DNA from: Viscum album | Taxonomy: Eukaryota > Streptophyta > Magnoliopsida > Santalales > Viscaceae | Length of the DNA: 64,000 nucleotides | NCBI GenBank assembly: GCA_963277665.1 | Contig: OY728143.1 | Location: 539,558,394-539,622,393 of the forward strand | Reading direction: 5' to 3' | Shown: positions 11,701 to 23,660 of the stretch, piece after piece | How positions within the stretch are numbered: position 1 is the first letter of the stretch | Layout of the letters: each line of letters opens with the position of its first letter | Program-made: the position numbers and the translations under genes | The notes under the pieces: generated by a model | Database searches by the model: none | Seen by the model: only the letters and a program-made list of their open reading frames with translations | What the model was told of the DNA's origin: nothing

Positions 11701-12920
11701 TAAAAATAAAAAAACATTCCATTATGTTGGAAATATTTATATCTTTCAAATAAATAATTATAGATTAAAATATCACTTATAAATTCCCATATTAAATTGA
11801 TTTACTTAATGATATATTTTTATGTCATTATTATCTTTAATTTAAATAAATAACTATAAAGTGTCATTATCACTTCCAAAGGGCTCCATGGCTTGTCAAA
11901 ATAGACCTAGGGATGACCATGTCCAGACATGAACCGGAAAATTGTAATAGAACACATGTTAGGGTAATTTAATTTTATAATAATATTATTTTTACCCGTA
12001 TTTAACAGATTAACACTTTAACCATGGTAAATAAAATATTTACAGAAGATAAAATTTAAAATGGATAAAATTAAAAGTTACCTTTATAAACAATTTTGGC
12101 CTCCTAATTCCAAATATGTAATAAATTTTTTCAAATTTCAAACACATATTTTTCAAAAATTAATATAAAATTAAATTATGTTCACAAAAAGAAAGACATG
12201 TTTTTATGAAATAATAATTATCAAAAGATTGACAATTGTTTATGTTTGATTTCATTTTGAAATTATATATAATGAAGAAAATTGGATTAAATGGTAATAA
12301 TATAATAAAATTACACTATAAACCAATTAAATAAATTATCTAACCAAATAAATAAATTTGATTAAAATATTTTTTGAATTAAAATGTTGAATTATGAACT
12401 ATTCATTAAAAATAAACATTATCAGAAAAATACAAAAATTTCACCCAAAGTATGTTTTGAATTCCTGATTACGAATAAGGATTTTATTTTTATAAATATA
12501 AAATATAAAAGGAAAAAAGAATATTTAAAATGGGTTTGCAATCAAAAGGCCATAAATTGTCATTTTAATGAATATTATGGTATTTAATGCTTAAATTTTG
12601 ATTAATTCACATTTTATACCTCTAGTGATTATTAGATAAATATAAAAAAATTTAATAAACATGTATAATCATGTTTTAGTTAGTTCAATTAATTCCCACA
12701 AATACAACGATAAGGCGTTAACAGCCATTCAAAACAATATTATATTTTTTTACAGTATGACAAAACATTGTGTGCCACATGTGATTTGGGAGAAACCCAT
12801 TGTTGCGTGTGAGGTACGCCATCAAACATAGATTCCATTTTAATAGAAAAATAATAATTAAATCAAGAATATTAATATAAATGAAAACAATTATATTCTT
12901 CATTTACCTAGTATGTTACA
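8753..12920 (-). repeat. E2 3' LTR
   Basis: The LTR runs on the minus strand from TGTAACATACTAGG (ends at plus 12920) to the terminus whose plus-strand start is TGTAAGGCC at 8753. Its partner is 21355-27576; for example the phrase AATCTTGAG(A/T)TAAGTCA occurs at 8780 and again at 21382. The promoter equivalent lies near 11067-11074, where the TATA box seen in the partner copy has decayed to a run of A on the minus strand. The minus-strand open frames at 8908-9264 and 12718-12903 are inside the LTR and carry no known domain. Confidence 0.85.
10320..10725 (-). repeat. Three-unit dyad array in the E2 3' LTR
   Basis: Three decayed copies of the E7 dyad unit lie at 10320-10355, about 10503-10530 and about 10695-10725, spaced about 180-190 bases. 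The first keeps the 36-base length and the core ACGGTAAGCC (reverse of GGCTTACCGT), with arms ATTCACT and AATGAAC. The array lies downstream of the LTR promoter on the minus strand, the same place as in E7. Confidence 0.6.
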
Positions 12921-12930
12921 TCATTCCCTC
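12921..12930 (-). promoter_or_regulatory. E2 polypurine tract (decayed)
   Basis: TCATTCCCTC follows the LTR edge on the plus strand, so the minus strand reads GAGGGAATGA just before the LTR. It corresponds in position to the clearer tract of E1. Confidence 0.45.
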
Positions 12931-13099
12931 ATTTTGGTAATTACATCCCCACAATTATATTCACTTATCAACTAAGTGGGGGTATTTAAATCTCATAACA
13001 TTCTAAAATTAAATTGTTTCCACTTCAACCATATTATTTTTCAACAAAACCTATACATGATTAATTTCATTATTTCATAACACTTACCCTCTTCGTTCA

Positions 13100-14400
13100 A
13101 GAATCATGATTGGTTATTCCTCGTAAGAAATAATATTTTCAAACTGAACTACCTCTGGACTCAAAACACGATATTGATCTGTCATATACTCTCTCAACAT
13201 GAAAAGATAAAAAATTTTGTAAATGGGATTAAAATGGAGGAATAGAAATTATGTAGGCAACTGGTCTAACTTTTCTAACATTTCATAGGGTCCAATGAAC
13301 CTCAGACTCAGCTATCCCTTCATACTGAAACACATCACACATTTCCATGGAGAAACATTGAGAAATACATGATCACCTACCTCAAAAGAAACATCATTCC
13401 TTTGGTTTTCCACATAAATTTTATTCATTCTCATAGTTGTTCTCATGTTTTTCTGAATAAATTGAACGTTTTCTACTATCTTTTTACAAATTCAGGTCCC
13501 ATATATTTCATTGCACAAACATCTTCCCCAAAAGATGGAGGTCGATACCACTTTCCAAATTATTCCTTAAACCAAGACACCAATATACAAGAATAAATAA
13601 ATTTTTATATAAAAATCAACCAAAGAAATTAGTTAGTCCCAAATTCATTATTAATCTAATGAGAAATCTGGTAACACATCTTCTAATGTCTAAATTTTTC
13701 ATTCTGACTTCCCATATGACTATGTATTAAATGTTGTACTAAAATTTAATTCAGTACCAAACGAATTTTGAATGATTTCAAAAAGATTGATGTAAATTTG
13801 AGATAATTATCAGATACAATGATGAAGGGAAATTCCTGAAACTTGACTATCTATCTAACAAACCACTGAGGAAGATAAAGTAGAGATAGCGTATCTCAAA
13901 TTGGAATGAAATGAGAAGATTTATTCAATCAATCAACAATAAACTAGATTAAATTATTACATCGAGATGTATTTGGTAATCCAATAATGATTTCAATAGA
14001 TATATATTTCCATTTCTACTCTAGAACTGGTAATTGTTGATTCATCCCATTCGGTAACCATTTCTCTATATTAACCTATTGGCATGTCTAAAACTTAATA
14101 GTAATGTCAGTAATATATATTTTCAATCCATTTCGCCAGTTATAATCCCAATGATCATTGTACATCTTAGTACGACAAGGATGAACTGATAATGGAGAAC
14201 AATGAACTTCGTATAACAACTCTTTCTTCATCTTGAATCAAAATAAACATATAATTGTTTCCTAAACCTCAAAACACAATATTTATCTATGTTATTTTCA
14301 GTTAACTTACCCTTCAGAACTAACTCTACATATATATACTTCTAATTATTTTCCCTTTGAATATTCTTAATATCATCTGATAGAGATAATTTTATAGCCA
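13100..14400 (-). pseudogene. E2 integrase relic
   Basis: The minus strand encodes, in order, the HHCC region (about 14240-14080, with VHPCRTKMYND where the family has VHPGSTKMYRD), the catalytic core (about 14050-13680) and the C-terminal domain (about 13500-13260). The core shows FIPI then PFIIVSDN where the family has PVSIVSDRD, and GKSE with TLEDVLP where it has GQSERTIQTLEDML. The C-terminal domain is well kept: FEVGDHVFLNVSPWK and LSLRFIGPYEMLEKL. Several stops and at least two frameshifts break the frame. The open frame on the opposite strand at 13369-13596 is a shadow of this domain. Confidence 0.88.
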
Positions 14401-14895
14401 CCAGAATAAAAAAAAGGATCTTTCTGCACCAATAACATCTATGCCAATGTCCATTAAATCATTAAACAAAGTATCTTGTTATATATGTAACATTTTCAAT
14501 ATAGCATTACTCATTCGACTCAAGTCATCATCCACTTTATTTTTCATTCTTGGATGGTAATGAATTGTCAAGTCATAATGAACGATTAATTATAGTCATA
14601 TCCACTATCTCGTATTCTATTCATTCTAAATGAATATATACTCAATAATTTTTTGTCAGTATATAATTCATATTTTTCTCTATATAGATGATGCCCCAAA
14701 TTTTTTTAAATAAAAAACAATTGAAGATAATTCCAACTAATACGTAGGGTAATATAACTAATGTGGTAATAACTATCTTGAAGAATGAGTAGTTACCATA
14801 TAATTATGTAGAAGGAAACAACCTTGTCCTTTCAATGATGAATCATTATAGACAACAAACACAGCATTTCTGGAAGGCGGTTCCAAAAATGGATT
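14401..14895 (-). pseudogene. E2 RNase H relic, cut by an insertion
   Basis: Read on the minus strand from the insertion edge, the start FVVYNDSSLKGQGC matches the family's FVVYSDASKLGLGC, the first strand of the RNase H domain with its catalytic Asp. It continues through IVFYLKKFGASSI (family VVFALKIWRHYLY) and ends near YHPRMKNKVDDDLSR, equivalent to YHPGKANVVADALSR. Stops interrupt it. The matching RT half resumes at 20655, so the two were one gene before the insertion at 14896-20654. Confidence 0.85.
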
Positions 14896-17345
14896 TGTAA
14901 TGACCCCTCCCCCCAAATATTCCCCTCCTGTGCTGGCAATGGTGAAAGGGAGATAATGACCCCCGATTCCCTCCTCCAGTAGGCCCCGGAGTGGCGACTA
15001 GCACCAAGGGTATTATTTTTCACAAATATGGGAGTCATTTACGTTTTTATTATTTAAGATAGGGAAATCAGATGAGTCAAACACCAAAACAAAAAGGAAA
15101 AAGTAAATGAAAATAAAACCAAAACCAAACCCATATTCATGTTTTATAGAATAATTAAACAAAAGTACAAGTTCATGAAAATCTCCAAAGTATGATACAA
15201 AAAAAAGAAATCATAAAATTAAACCAGCAAAACTCCACCACCCATCTAGCAAGGTCCTGCATGGTCCCTGATGTCCTCCTAAAAACAGGAAAGTAAACGT
15301 AGGGGGAGAATAAATGTGTACTAAGTAAAAAAACCTAAATCTCTCGTGCACGGGTGGGGAGACATCCTAATGCCCCGTGAGAAAACAGAAGGAACAAAAT
15401 CTTACAAAGGAATCTATCCACCGAAAATTACAAGCCACAATCACCAAATATAACAAATCAATAGAGTAGTATCGTAATATTATCAATGTATGGGTACCCC
15501 ACACCACCTTCCCACAAAATACTTCTCAATCCCTCACGCCTAACTCTCTTATGCTTCCCCCTCTTCCTAAGCAAGTGCCACACCCAGGCAATACGAAGCT
15601 CAAGCTAGTGCTTCAACCTGGGCATACGAAGCTCATAGTATCCCACTGTCACTCAATCCTCAGCCATAACCACATCTCATCCCAAAGATAGCTGAGAACT
15701 ACATCAAATCTCATCTGGAAGACTCCTGGGAACATATCACATCCTCATCTCGATGAATCTTGAGAAACATCAGTTGTAACCGGACCAAATGATATTGGGC
15801 TATAGAACCTGGAAGAGGGAGGACATGGAAGAACAGTAACTAGTCACCCCTTAGATATTTAAGAATCTCACCCCCAATCCCATGGGTGTTCGGCACGTAC
15901 GGAATACATAAAGAAACATAAACTGTACATATTTATATAATTATATCAACCACTCATCTCATCTTATGGTTTCTACACATATGATCTGAGCACATGCCTC
16001 GGTAATGCTACCTCGAATGTTTGCACACAATAAACAACCCCAAACCACATTATGCATTCCATGTTTCAAAATTATTAGTTTATCATTTCCGTAACTATCG
16101 ATCAACTAACAAAAACCAATCCAGATCAATTGTTCGTAAAACATATCCATTCCAACCACAAATAATGTTTGGGAAAACACAAGCAACACAATAAAATTTT
16201 CATTTATCATCCAATCAATTCCATTAATGTTTGGTATTTAATCAACTACCATTCCCTACAAATAATTAGTTAACTCTTCAACATTTATTCATATGAACAA
16301 CCCATCCTTGCAGCTATGCTACCAACCAACCTAACCACAAACACATTGGAAACAATACCCATACCACATCATCATCCCTTTGAAACCTTTTATCACAGCT
16401 CTGATGCTCACCCATTCTACAACAACCCACGAAACACCCATTCACATAATTATACCCCTACCAACACCAAAAAAATAATTCATTCATTTAGTTTAACCAG
16501 GGTGATCATACAAGGGTTCCATATATTTATTTAATCAGCCAACTTTACATGATTAACCAATTTCCACATTCTTTGAAATTCCATCCACAAAACAATCCAG
16601 AATAACTGGGAAACATTTTATTGTGCATGAATAGGACCCCAAATACTGTGTTTTTTCATAGGCATAAACCTATTCAATATAAAACATAATCAAAGGATAA
16701 GTATTGATGGAAATAAAATAACAATATCTTCAAAAATTTACCAAACCTGTTCATTAACTAATTATTATATTTATTTACTGGTTCAACCATATCTCAAGAA
16801 AAAAGAGGATACACACCTCGCATGATGCACAAAAAAAGAAGGATATGAAGGAATGATCTCTACCTGAACAGGTTTTGATGTCCTTCTGTGAGAATAAACA
16901 CCACAATTATTTCCATCAATCCTCCCGATGACTATGTCCTTTCGAGGATGCTGCGACACAACCACACAAACAACCAAGAGATACTCTGTTATGTATTAAG
17001 GTGTCACTTGTAATAGCATGGCAAGTTGGAACAGAACGATGAGATCTAGGTAGGAATAAGAATAGGGTATAATGTACCACTAATATGTCATTTGAGGAAG
17101 AGCATCATTCCTGTTAAATATCAGCAACCTCCTCATTAGGAAACTGCAAAGAGGAAGTCGAAGGTAAGGGAATTGAACTAGGTTCACGATGTTCTCCTCG
17201 TCGACACGATCCCGCAGCCACCAACTGATCGATGATCGGGGTCCAGATGTAGATGAGAGGGGGAAGGCATGTAGGTCATTTGGGAAGGTCGTCGTATGGG
17301 GAAGAAGAGGGGTTTGTAAATATCATGTGACCCTCTATTATATAG
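14896..17345 (-). repeat. LTR-like part of the composite insertion
   Basis: Its end resembles the solo LTR at 25121: both carry a G(C/T)CGACTAGCA phrase about 110 bases from the terminus (near 14994 and 25212). On the minus strand the sequence CCTATATAATAG at 17345-17334 is a good TATA box, followed by C/T-rich leader sequence (CCCCTCTTCTTCCCC). A possible alternative LTR edge is TGTAACCC on the minus strand at 17567. The open frames at 14832-15038, 16316-16534 and 16783-16977 sit inside this repeat and have no domain support. Confidence 0.55.
17334..17345 (-). promoter_or_regulatory. TATA box of the composite LTR
   Basis: The minus strand reads CCTATATAATAG followed about 45 bases on by a pyrimidine-rich leader. 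This matches the promoter layout of E7 and E3. Confidence 0.5.
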
Positions 17346-17654
17346 GGAACAAAAAGGTAAAATGGTACACTGCATTTATTAATGAATACATGACATGACC
17401 ATACAACTGTTATTTTGTATGACTAGTCAACAGACGACACGTCGTGCTACTTCCATGTGTTTAATGATAATAATAACTTCAATTAATAATAGGTGTTTTA
17501 TTGACTCAAGACATGAGTCATAAAAAGTTATTAATCATTGGTCATAAATTGACCCTCATAATTTCAGGGTTACACTGCCGCTGACGGTTAGTGAAACCGA
17601 GGTTGCACGAGGAAGATACCGTCAAGATTCAGTTTTCCCAACTAAAATAATAAT

Positions 17655-18250
17655 TACATTATTATAATAATTTTTTTAAATTTAACCATTTTTTTCTGCA
17701 ATTCCAATTCCCATGCACAAAATCCTCCAATTTTATGACCATAAACCCATTCCACCTTGATTTATTTCCTTTTTTTCTTTTATTACTTCCTCATTTAATT
17801 CTCACATTCTCTCTACAATCACATTTACGATTCACGGTTTCTTCTCCCACTCAACCAAAACTGGAGCCTCCCCTTGCCTTTACTCCATTATCACTTCAAT
17901 TTTAAAATTTATATCAATAACACACATCATTAATATTCTAATTTAATCTCATTTAATTACTTTACCATGGTCATTCAAATATTATATTAAAACCATTCCA
18001 TTTAATTAATCACACACTAAAATCCACCATTACCATTTATTATTTAATATAATAGTAATAAATCCTCATTCAATTTCATCAATGGGTCACCATTATTATC
18101 AATAATGGTTATTATTATTATTGATTCCATGTTATTATATTATAATTACTCCATCTCTCCCATCACATGATATTCACGTATGGGTTGGGAACCCCTTCCA
18201 TTCTTCATTATCATTTTTTTTATAATATATTAATTGAATGTTATTATAAT
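17655..18250 (+). repeat. Inverted repeat arm A, left
   Basis: This arm matches the reverse complement of 19925-20540 over about 600 bases. Landmarks shared in order are AATCCTCCAATTT, the GAGCCTCCCCTT block, ACCATTTATTATTTAATATA, ATCACATGATATTCACG and TTGGGAACCCCTTCCAT. Similarity starts abruptly near 17655 and fades past 18260. Confidence 0.8.
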
Positions 18251-18939
18251 TATTTTAACATTACAGAATGGTTTCTTAGGTGATGGATGAGAGATAGTAT
18301 GTAGTCTGGAGTTAGGCATAGTAAGTATTGCATTGGATGGTAAGGCAACAATGTTGGCTGATCTTGGTGCGTCACATAGATCAGGGAAGACCAGCTTGGA
18401 AACGTGCTTTTAGGGCCCTCATGATCTAATGAAAGGACTCTGAGCATACCGAACGACCATGTAAGACTACATTAATTTCAGGGTACAGACCCTAGGAAAG
18501 GTAAATACATCATCATGATTTGTGTTTTACTTGATTTTGGTGTTCTGGTAAAGAAATCGAAATAAAATAATAAAATTAAACCATGAGAAAATTTCCTTGC
18601 TACTTGGGCTTAGGTGTTCATTGTTTACCGTACAACTATGGCATCTATACATCAACAGAGAGGCATAAGAGTGGGACACAGATAGTTGCACGCAATAGAA
18701 GAAACAACCCTAGAATGGAAAGAGATTGAGATAGATGGTTTCAGTTTTACATAAATGCTCTCGTTTATGTTTTGTTTAAATTCAAGAGCATCACACTCCT
18801 TTGTTGAAACACATTCTCACCCATGCTTTGGGCCTAGTCCATTTTTTTAATGAGTATATAATGATTTGTTGTTTCCCTATTTCCTTTAAATGTGTTTGAT
18901 GATTCCTAACTTGTGGGGAGAGGAGGAACTGTTCCATGA

Positions 18940-19205
18940 TCAAGATGAATTAATGTGGATGCGATTAAACCCGTGCGAGCGAGTCAGTACCGCCCAATAC
19001 GGATAGTAACTTGACATGGGAGAAGTAATTACCCAATCCATGTGTTGGAGTAGCATATTGATTGTTTTTTGTGGTGTTGGGGGCAGTGTGTGAGTTAAAA
19101 ATCCTAAATTATGTGGGTGGGAGGACATAATCTCTAAACTAGATGCATTAATGTGGATGCGATTAAACCCGTGCAGGTGAGTCAGTGCCGCCAAAAGAAG
19201 ATAAC
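18940..19205. repeat. Two-copy tandem duplication, about 198 bp apart
   Basis: The string TGTGGATGCGATTAAACCCG occurs at about 18954 and again at about 19152, each followed by a GAGTCAGT(A/G)CCGCC phrase. The spacing and the position within LTR-like DNA recall the 190-bp units of E7, although the core sequence is only loosely similar. The open frame on the minus strand at 18940-19239 exists because of this duplication. Confidence 0.65.
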
Positions 19206-19874
19206 ATCTAGAAATGCGGGAAGGAATTTCCTGACTCATATGATTAGTATAGTGGATGTATTCTTGTAATGATGAGTGCCATGAGAGGTATCTTGCAGGG
19301 TGGTTGTTCGGACCTTTCCCCTTTTTATGGGTTTCTTTTAATTCTCAAGGACCGGAATGTTTTGAAAGTTATCTGATGTAATGCCCCGGACCTCTTGGGT
19401 CCATTACTTTGTAAAATTTTGATGTGTTCAAACACGACACATGTTATAATAATAATTTTTTATAATAATAATTGATAAGGGTGGTATGAAAGTATTTGGC
19501 GTTAATTAGATTAAATGGTTTTAATTTAATCATTTTGAAATATAAGAAATTAAAATTAATGTATTTAATTTAATTAGTGGAGGTGCATGGTTTCATTTTG
19601 ATTTATTTAAATTTTAATAAATGATAAATTATGTCTGTAATGGGCATATATTGGGAGGCACATGGAATAGATTATAATGGAATAAATTATAATAAATGAG
19701 GGACATGAAATAAATTTTAATGGAATGAAATGCATGTGGCGCATGGGCGTGACCATGTACAAGAGGCGTTGTGCGGTTCTCCACAAATAATGTTGTAATT
19801 GTTTAAATAACATTAAAATTGTATTATTATATAATAATTTTTTATGATAGTAAAACCATGAAGAGGTGCATGGA

Positions 19875-19886
19875 GGGGGGGGGGGG
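19875..19886 (+). repeat. Twelve-base G run
   Basis: An uninterrupted run of 12 G stands out in AT-rich DNA, within the 1275-bp inverted-repeat segment. Its length in the assembly may be unreliable. Confidence 0.9.
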
Positions 19887-19924
19887 ACAACCCGTTATGG
19901 GTTAATCCAACTTGTATTTTGGAA

Positions 19925-20540
19925 TATTAAAATAATTATAATAATATTAATTTAATTGATTATAAAAATAATAATAAAATGATAATGAATAATGGAAGGG
20001 GTTCCCAACTCGTGCGTGAATATCATGTGATGGCAGAGAGGGAGTAATTATAAGATAATAATTGTCCATAAATAACAATAAAAATTATTAATGATAATGA
20101 TGGCGACCCGTTTATGCAATTGAAAGAGGATTTATTACTATTATATTAAATAATAAATGGTAATAGTGTATTTTAGTGACTGATTAATTAAATAGGATGG
20201 TTTTAAATTAATATGAGAATAATCATGGTAAAATATTTTAATGGGATTAAATTAGAACATTAATGATGGGTGTTTTTAATTTTAATTTTAACATTGAAGT
20301 GATAGTAGAGTAAAGGAAAGGGGAGGCTCAACTTTTGGTGGAGTGAGAGATGAAATCTCGAATCTTAAATTAGATTGCAGAGAGTGTGAGAATTAAATGG
20401 GGATGTAAAAAAACATTTAGATCAATCAAGTTAGAATGGGGTGACGCGCACCAAATTGGAGTATTTTGTTCATGGGATTTGGAATTAAAGAAAATAAATA
20501 GTCAAATTTAAACAATTTAATCTATTTAGCACCAAATATT
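19925..20540 (-). repeat. Inverted repeat arm A, right
   Basis: This is the partner of 17655-18250 in opposite orientation. On the minus strand it follows the 210-bp terminal arm directly, so its order (terminal arm, then A) is probably the original one, and the left copy of A lacks that terminal arm. Confidence 0.8.
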
Positions 20541-20654
20541 TTCACGCCTCCATTATCAATAATTATTATAAAAAATTATTATTATAACACACGTCGTGTT
20601 TGACCACACCAATTTTATACAAAGTAATGGACCAGAGAGGTTCGGGCCATTACA

Positions 20655-21179
20655 AGATGATTCGCCAATCATATTTCCATTTTCTGAAAATAATCATCTC
20701 AATATTTTGTCCAAATTAACATAACACATTTTCAATTTATCTTAATCAATGTGCTAGAAAACTCTGAAAATATTTCAGAAAAACTTGTGAAATAACATCA
20801 TAGACCATGAAAAATATGGATCTCGATTTTATTTTTCGGTATTGACCATTCATCATCAACTATTGTTTTAGTCGGATAAAGAATTATTCCATTTTTTGAA
20901 ACAATGTGACCATGGAATGAAAATTTATGTAACTGAAACTCACACTTTCTAAATTTCTAAAACAGTTTATTTTCATTTAAGTACTGCAAGAAAACTCTTA
21001 AATTATATTAATTATCTTATTTATTTTTATAATAAAACAAAATACTATCTATAAACAAAAACATTATTTATCCCCTTAGTCAACTGAGTCATCATTCCAA
21101 AAAACTATTAAATTTCTATTCTAACCATCTCAAGATGTTGATTTGGATGGTCATTTCCCCCTTTATGCCTTCCCAGCAT
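20655..21179 (-). pseudogene. E2 gag start joined to RT relic
   Basis: The minus strand opens at 21179 with ATG and MLGRHKGGNDHPNQ, similar in place and style to the E7 gag start MAGTQRNRVDQ. Within about 80 bases the frame becomes reverse transcriptase: VFVYR and YFV at the family's VFIDDILVYS catalytic motif (near 21080; both catalytic Asp changed), then KFRKCEFQLHKFSFHGHIVSK (family KFSKCEFWLxxVxFLGHVVS) and WSIPKNKIEIHIFHGL (family WxxPxxxTEIRSFLGL). So most of gag, all of protease and the N-terminal RT were deleted. The relic stops at the insertion edge 20654. Confidence 0.8.
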
Positions 21180-21341
21180 AACCTCCATGTTTCCTCAAAG
21201 AAAAATCATTCTGGACACATAAATATCACAGGCGAAGAAACATGGTAATATGTAACTGATACATTATTTCAATCTTACCATAAATAAATTTATGGATATT
21301 AATTTAACAATATACTATCTCTTAATATTATCTAAACTATC

Positions 21342-21353
21342 CTCTGATACCAA
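21342..21353 (-). promoter_or_regulatory. E2 primer-binding site
   Basis: CTCTGATACCAA on the plus strand reads TTGGTATCAGAG on the minus strand, complementary to the 3' end of plant initiator methionine tRNA. It lies one base from the LTR edge at 21355, as expected for minus-strand DNA priming. Confidence 0.9.
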
Positions 21354-22910
21354 CTGTTAAGGATCAACCTTAAACCTTACATAATCTTGAGTTAAGTCAC
21401 GAATTCACATAGAGGATTTTTCAGGTTTGGAGTTTTATAATATTACGTAATATTTATTACATTAAATCTAAAATATTACAATGTAGAGCAATTTACATAG
21501 TATCCAATTTTTTCAAGAAATTTAATCTTTTAAAAGAAAACATGAATTATTTTTTTGATAAAATATTCTTCAATTCTGTATTTCTATTACTCGGCCTTAT
21601 ATCCTATGAAAAAAAATATCAAAAACATTGGATGAGAATAAAAAGCACATTATGGTTTATAAAATAATTAATGGAAACATCAGTATATCATTACATAGAA
21701 AACATATGATCTTTAACATACCACATAGAATCATAACAATTATGAACAACACATAGTAATCACAAATCATGATTTTAACTTGTGGCTTACAAAACATACT
21801 TATTTTGTATATTTTAGATCATGGTAGGGAGTTATATTTGGAATACCCATCACATTATATTCCCTATATATCTTAAGAGAAACATTAATTTTTACCTCTA
21901 TCATGTTACCCAATCCATTGGATATCTATTTGGGCTCACCCACCCAAGGTTTATCATGAAACCACCCGTATACATAAACAAATCCCACAAACAATAAGAT
22001 AATCATAATACATAAAATAAGTATAATGGAAATATAACATTTACGAATCACAATAACTTTAATATATTGACATAATAAATATATTATAAAAACTTTTTTC
22101 AATACCAAAATATGTAAAAAGAGTATATGGTATTTATTTTTAAAAAGCATTACTACTTTTTAAGGAAGCTAAATATCAAATAATTCTTGTGGTGAAATAA
22201 AAGTCATTATAACCACATACATTAAAAAGAAACATTTTCTTTGTACTTTAGAAAAAAATATATGTACAAAAATATTCCCTAATAATGAAATGAAAATTAA
22301 ATGGGTTTTATACGTCATATTAAAATAATGTAATGTATAAATCAAAATATGCTTCAATGAATGGAGATTGAGACGAAATCCCTTACAATGATTATTTTGT
22401 CAATAAAATTGATCAAATATTTTTGTTACAATAATTAAACATAACGAAATTATAAATAAAATACAAGGTCTCAAAAGAACTTTCTCACATAATCATACCA
22501 CAACATCAACATGAAGTATAAGATAAACTCAAATAATTGAAATTTGATTAAGAATTCCCCTTAACTCATGTCCGACATTAGTCATTCATTATATAATATC
22601 ATTAATAAAAAACAAATGTTAATTTATAATTTATTTTGGAAATTTTTCAAGTTTATTATTCATTTTATTTAACTTATTTCCACCTTAGAAACATTACATA
22701 ATCATTTGACTCTATAGCAGTCATGTTATCGATATTTGGTACTTGAGTCAAAAATGATCTTCTCATAATTAAATGATTTCTATGTGGTAAAAAGTACATT
22801 ATCTACATATTGATATTAATGATTTTGATAACATATATATCATATTTATTTATAATATATATGTATTTATACAAGTATATACCATTTGGAGATATGAAAT
22901 GAAACGCACA

Positions 22911-23320
22911 GTTCATGGAGACTGTAAGCTGTAAGTACACATGAACAATACTTTCATTTTAGTTGCATATTTAATGGAAATAAAACATAATGTCAAAAAG
23001 GTACACTATAATTACAGTATAAAATCATATATAATTTTATTAAAAACATCTTTTTTATGTTACATGTATGTAATGAACGAGTCGTATCACTTTTATGGGG
23101 CGGTAGTCCACAATTCCTCAAATGAAATTATCGTATTTACTCTTTATGGAAACCATAAGGGAATATTATAAAAGAAAAATACAGAAGAATAGAGAGAATA
23201 TAAATATAATATATATCACATTAAATATATATCAATCATAATTTTCATCGTTAGAGGTGGTAAAAGATAATTGAACAATCATTGTTTTGTGAGGTAGTAG
23301 TTCGTCATCCACAAAAAGAA
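22911..23320 (-). repeat. Three-unit dyad array in the E2 5' LTR
   Basis: The best copy, 22911-22946, is 36 bases with perfect arms GTTCATG and CATGAAC, the same arms and length as the third E7 copy. Two decayed copies follow near 23091-23122 and 23285-23320, about 180-195 bases apart. They lie 340-760 bases downstream of the TATA box on the minus strand, so they would be in the transcript leader. Confidence 0.7.
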
Positions 23321-23660
23321 TATGTTCGTACCCATTATATGGTGGTGTGTCGATGTGTAGACAGAATAATACTAATAAAAACAATATATTTTATTTTATA
23401 TACTACATTTTTTAGAAAAGTATGGAATAAAGAGAGATTTGGGGGTTGGATAAAGAAAATAAATGAAAATAATTTGAGGGAAGATATTAAATTTAAATCA
23501 GGTAACTTCTTTCAATTTGAGCCAAAGTTCCCTTTTGAATTGCCTTATGTCTAAGGGAAGGATTCTCGGAACAATATATATAATATAGGTGTTTATTGGA
23601 GTAGATTTTTTTTTGAGAAAATAGTTTTGAGAGGTGTGTATAATGGGTTAGAGGTGGTGA

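Larger units (their letters stand above)
14896..20654 (-). mobile_element. Composite LTR insertion inside E2 pol
   Basis: The block begins TGTAATGACCCC at 14896 and ends GGGCCATTACA at 20654, forming short inverted termini of LTR type, and it separates the two halves of the E2 RT-RNase H gene. Flanking pentamers are ggatt and agatg, a 3/5 match. The left 2.4 kb reads like the 3' part of a minus-strand LTR of the same general type as 25121-27165, including a TATA region near 17334-17345. The right 3 kb contains large inverted repeats. It may be one long LTR with rearranged U3, or two elements that met. No protein domain was recognised. Confidence 0.6.
19380..20654. repeat. Segment with about 210-bp terminal inverted repeats
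   Basis: The left end TGTAATGCCCCGGACCTC (19380) and the reverse of the right end TGTAATGGCCCGAACCTC (20654) begin arms that match for about 210 bases, including GGTCCATTACTTTGTA and a TTATAATAATAATTTTTTAT string. The segment is 1275 bp long. It may be a fold-back or non-autonomous element, or an LTR start duplicated in inverted orientation. No unambiguous flanking duplication of its own is visible. Confidence 0.65.

Noticed and set aside
17560..17567. GGGTTACA considered as the right end of a separate solo LTR starting at 14896.
   Set aside because: The flanking pentamers (ggatt and ctgcc) do not match, while 20654 gives better inverted termini and coincides with the break in pol. Kept only as an alternative.
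18256..18262. ACATTACA considered as another LTR end.
   Set aside because: It falls at the fading edge of the inverted arm, and no matching start or flanking duplication was found.
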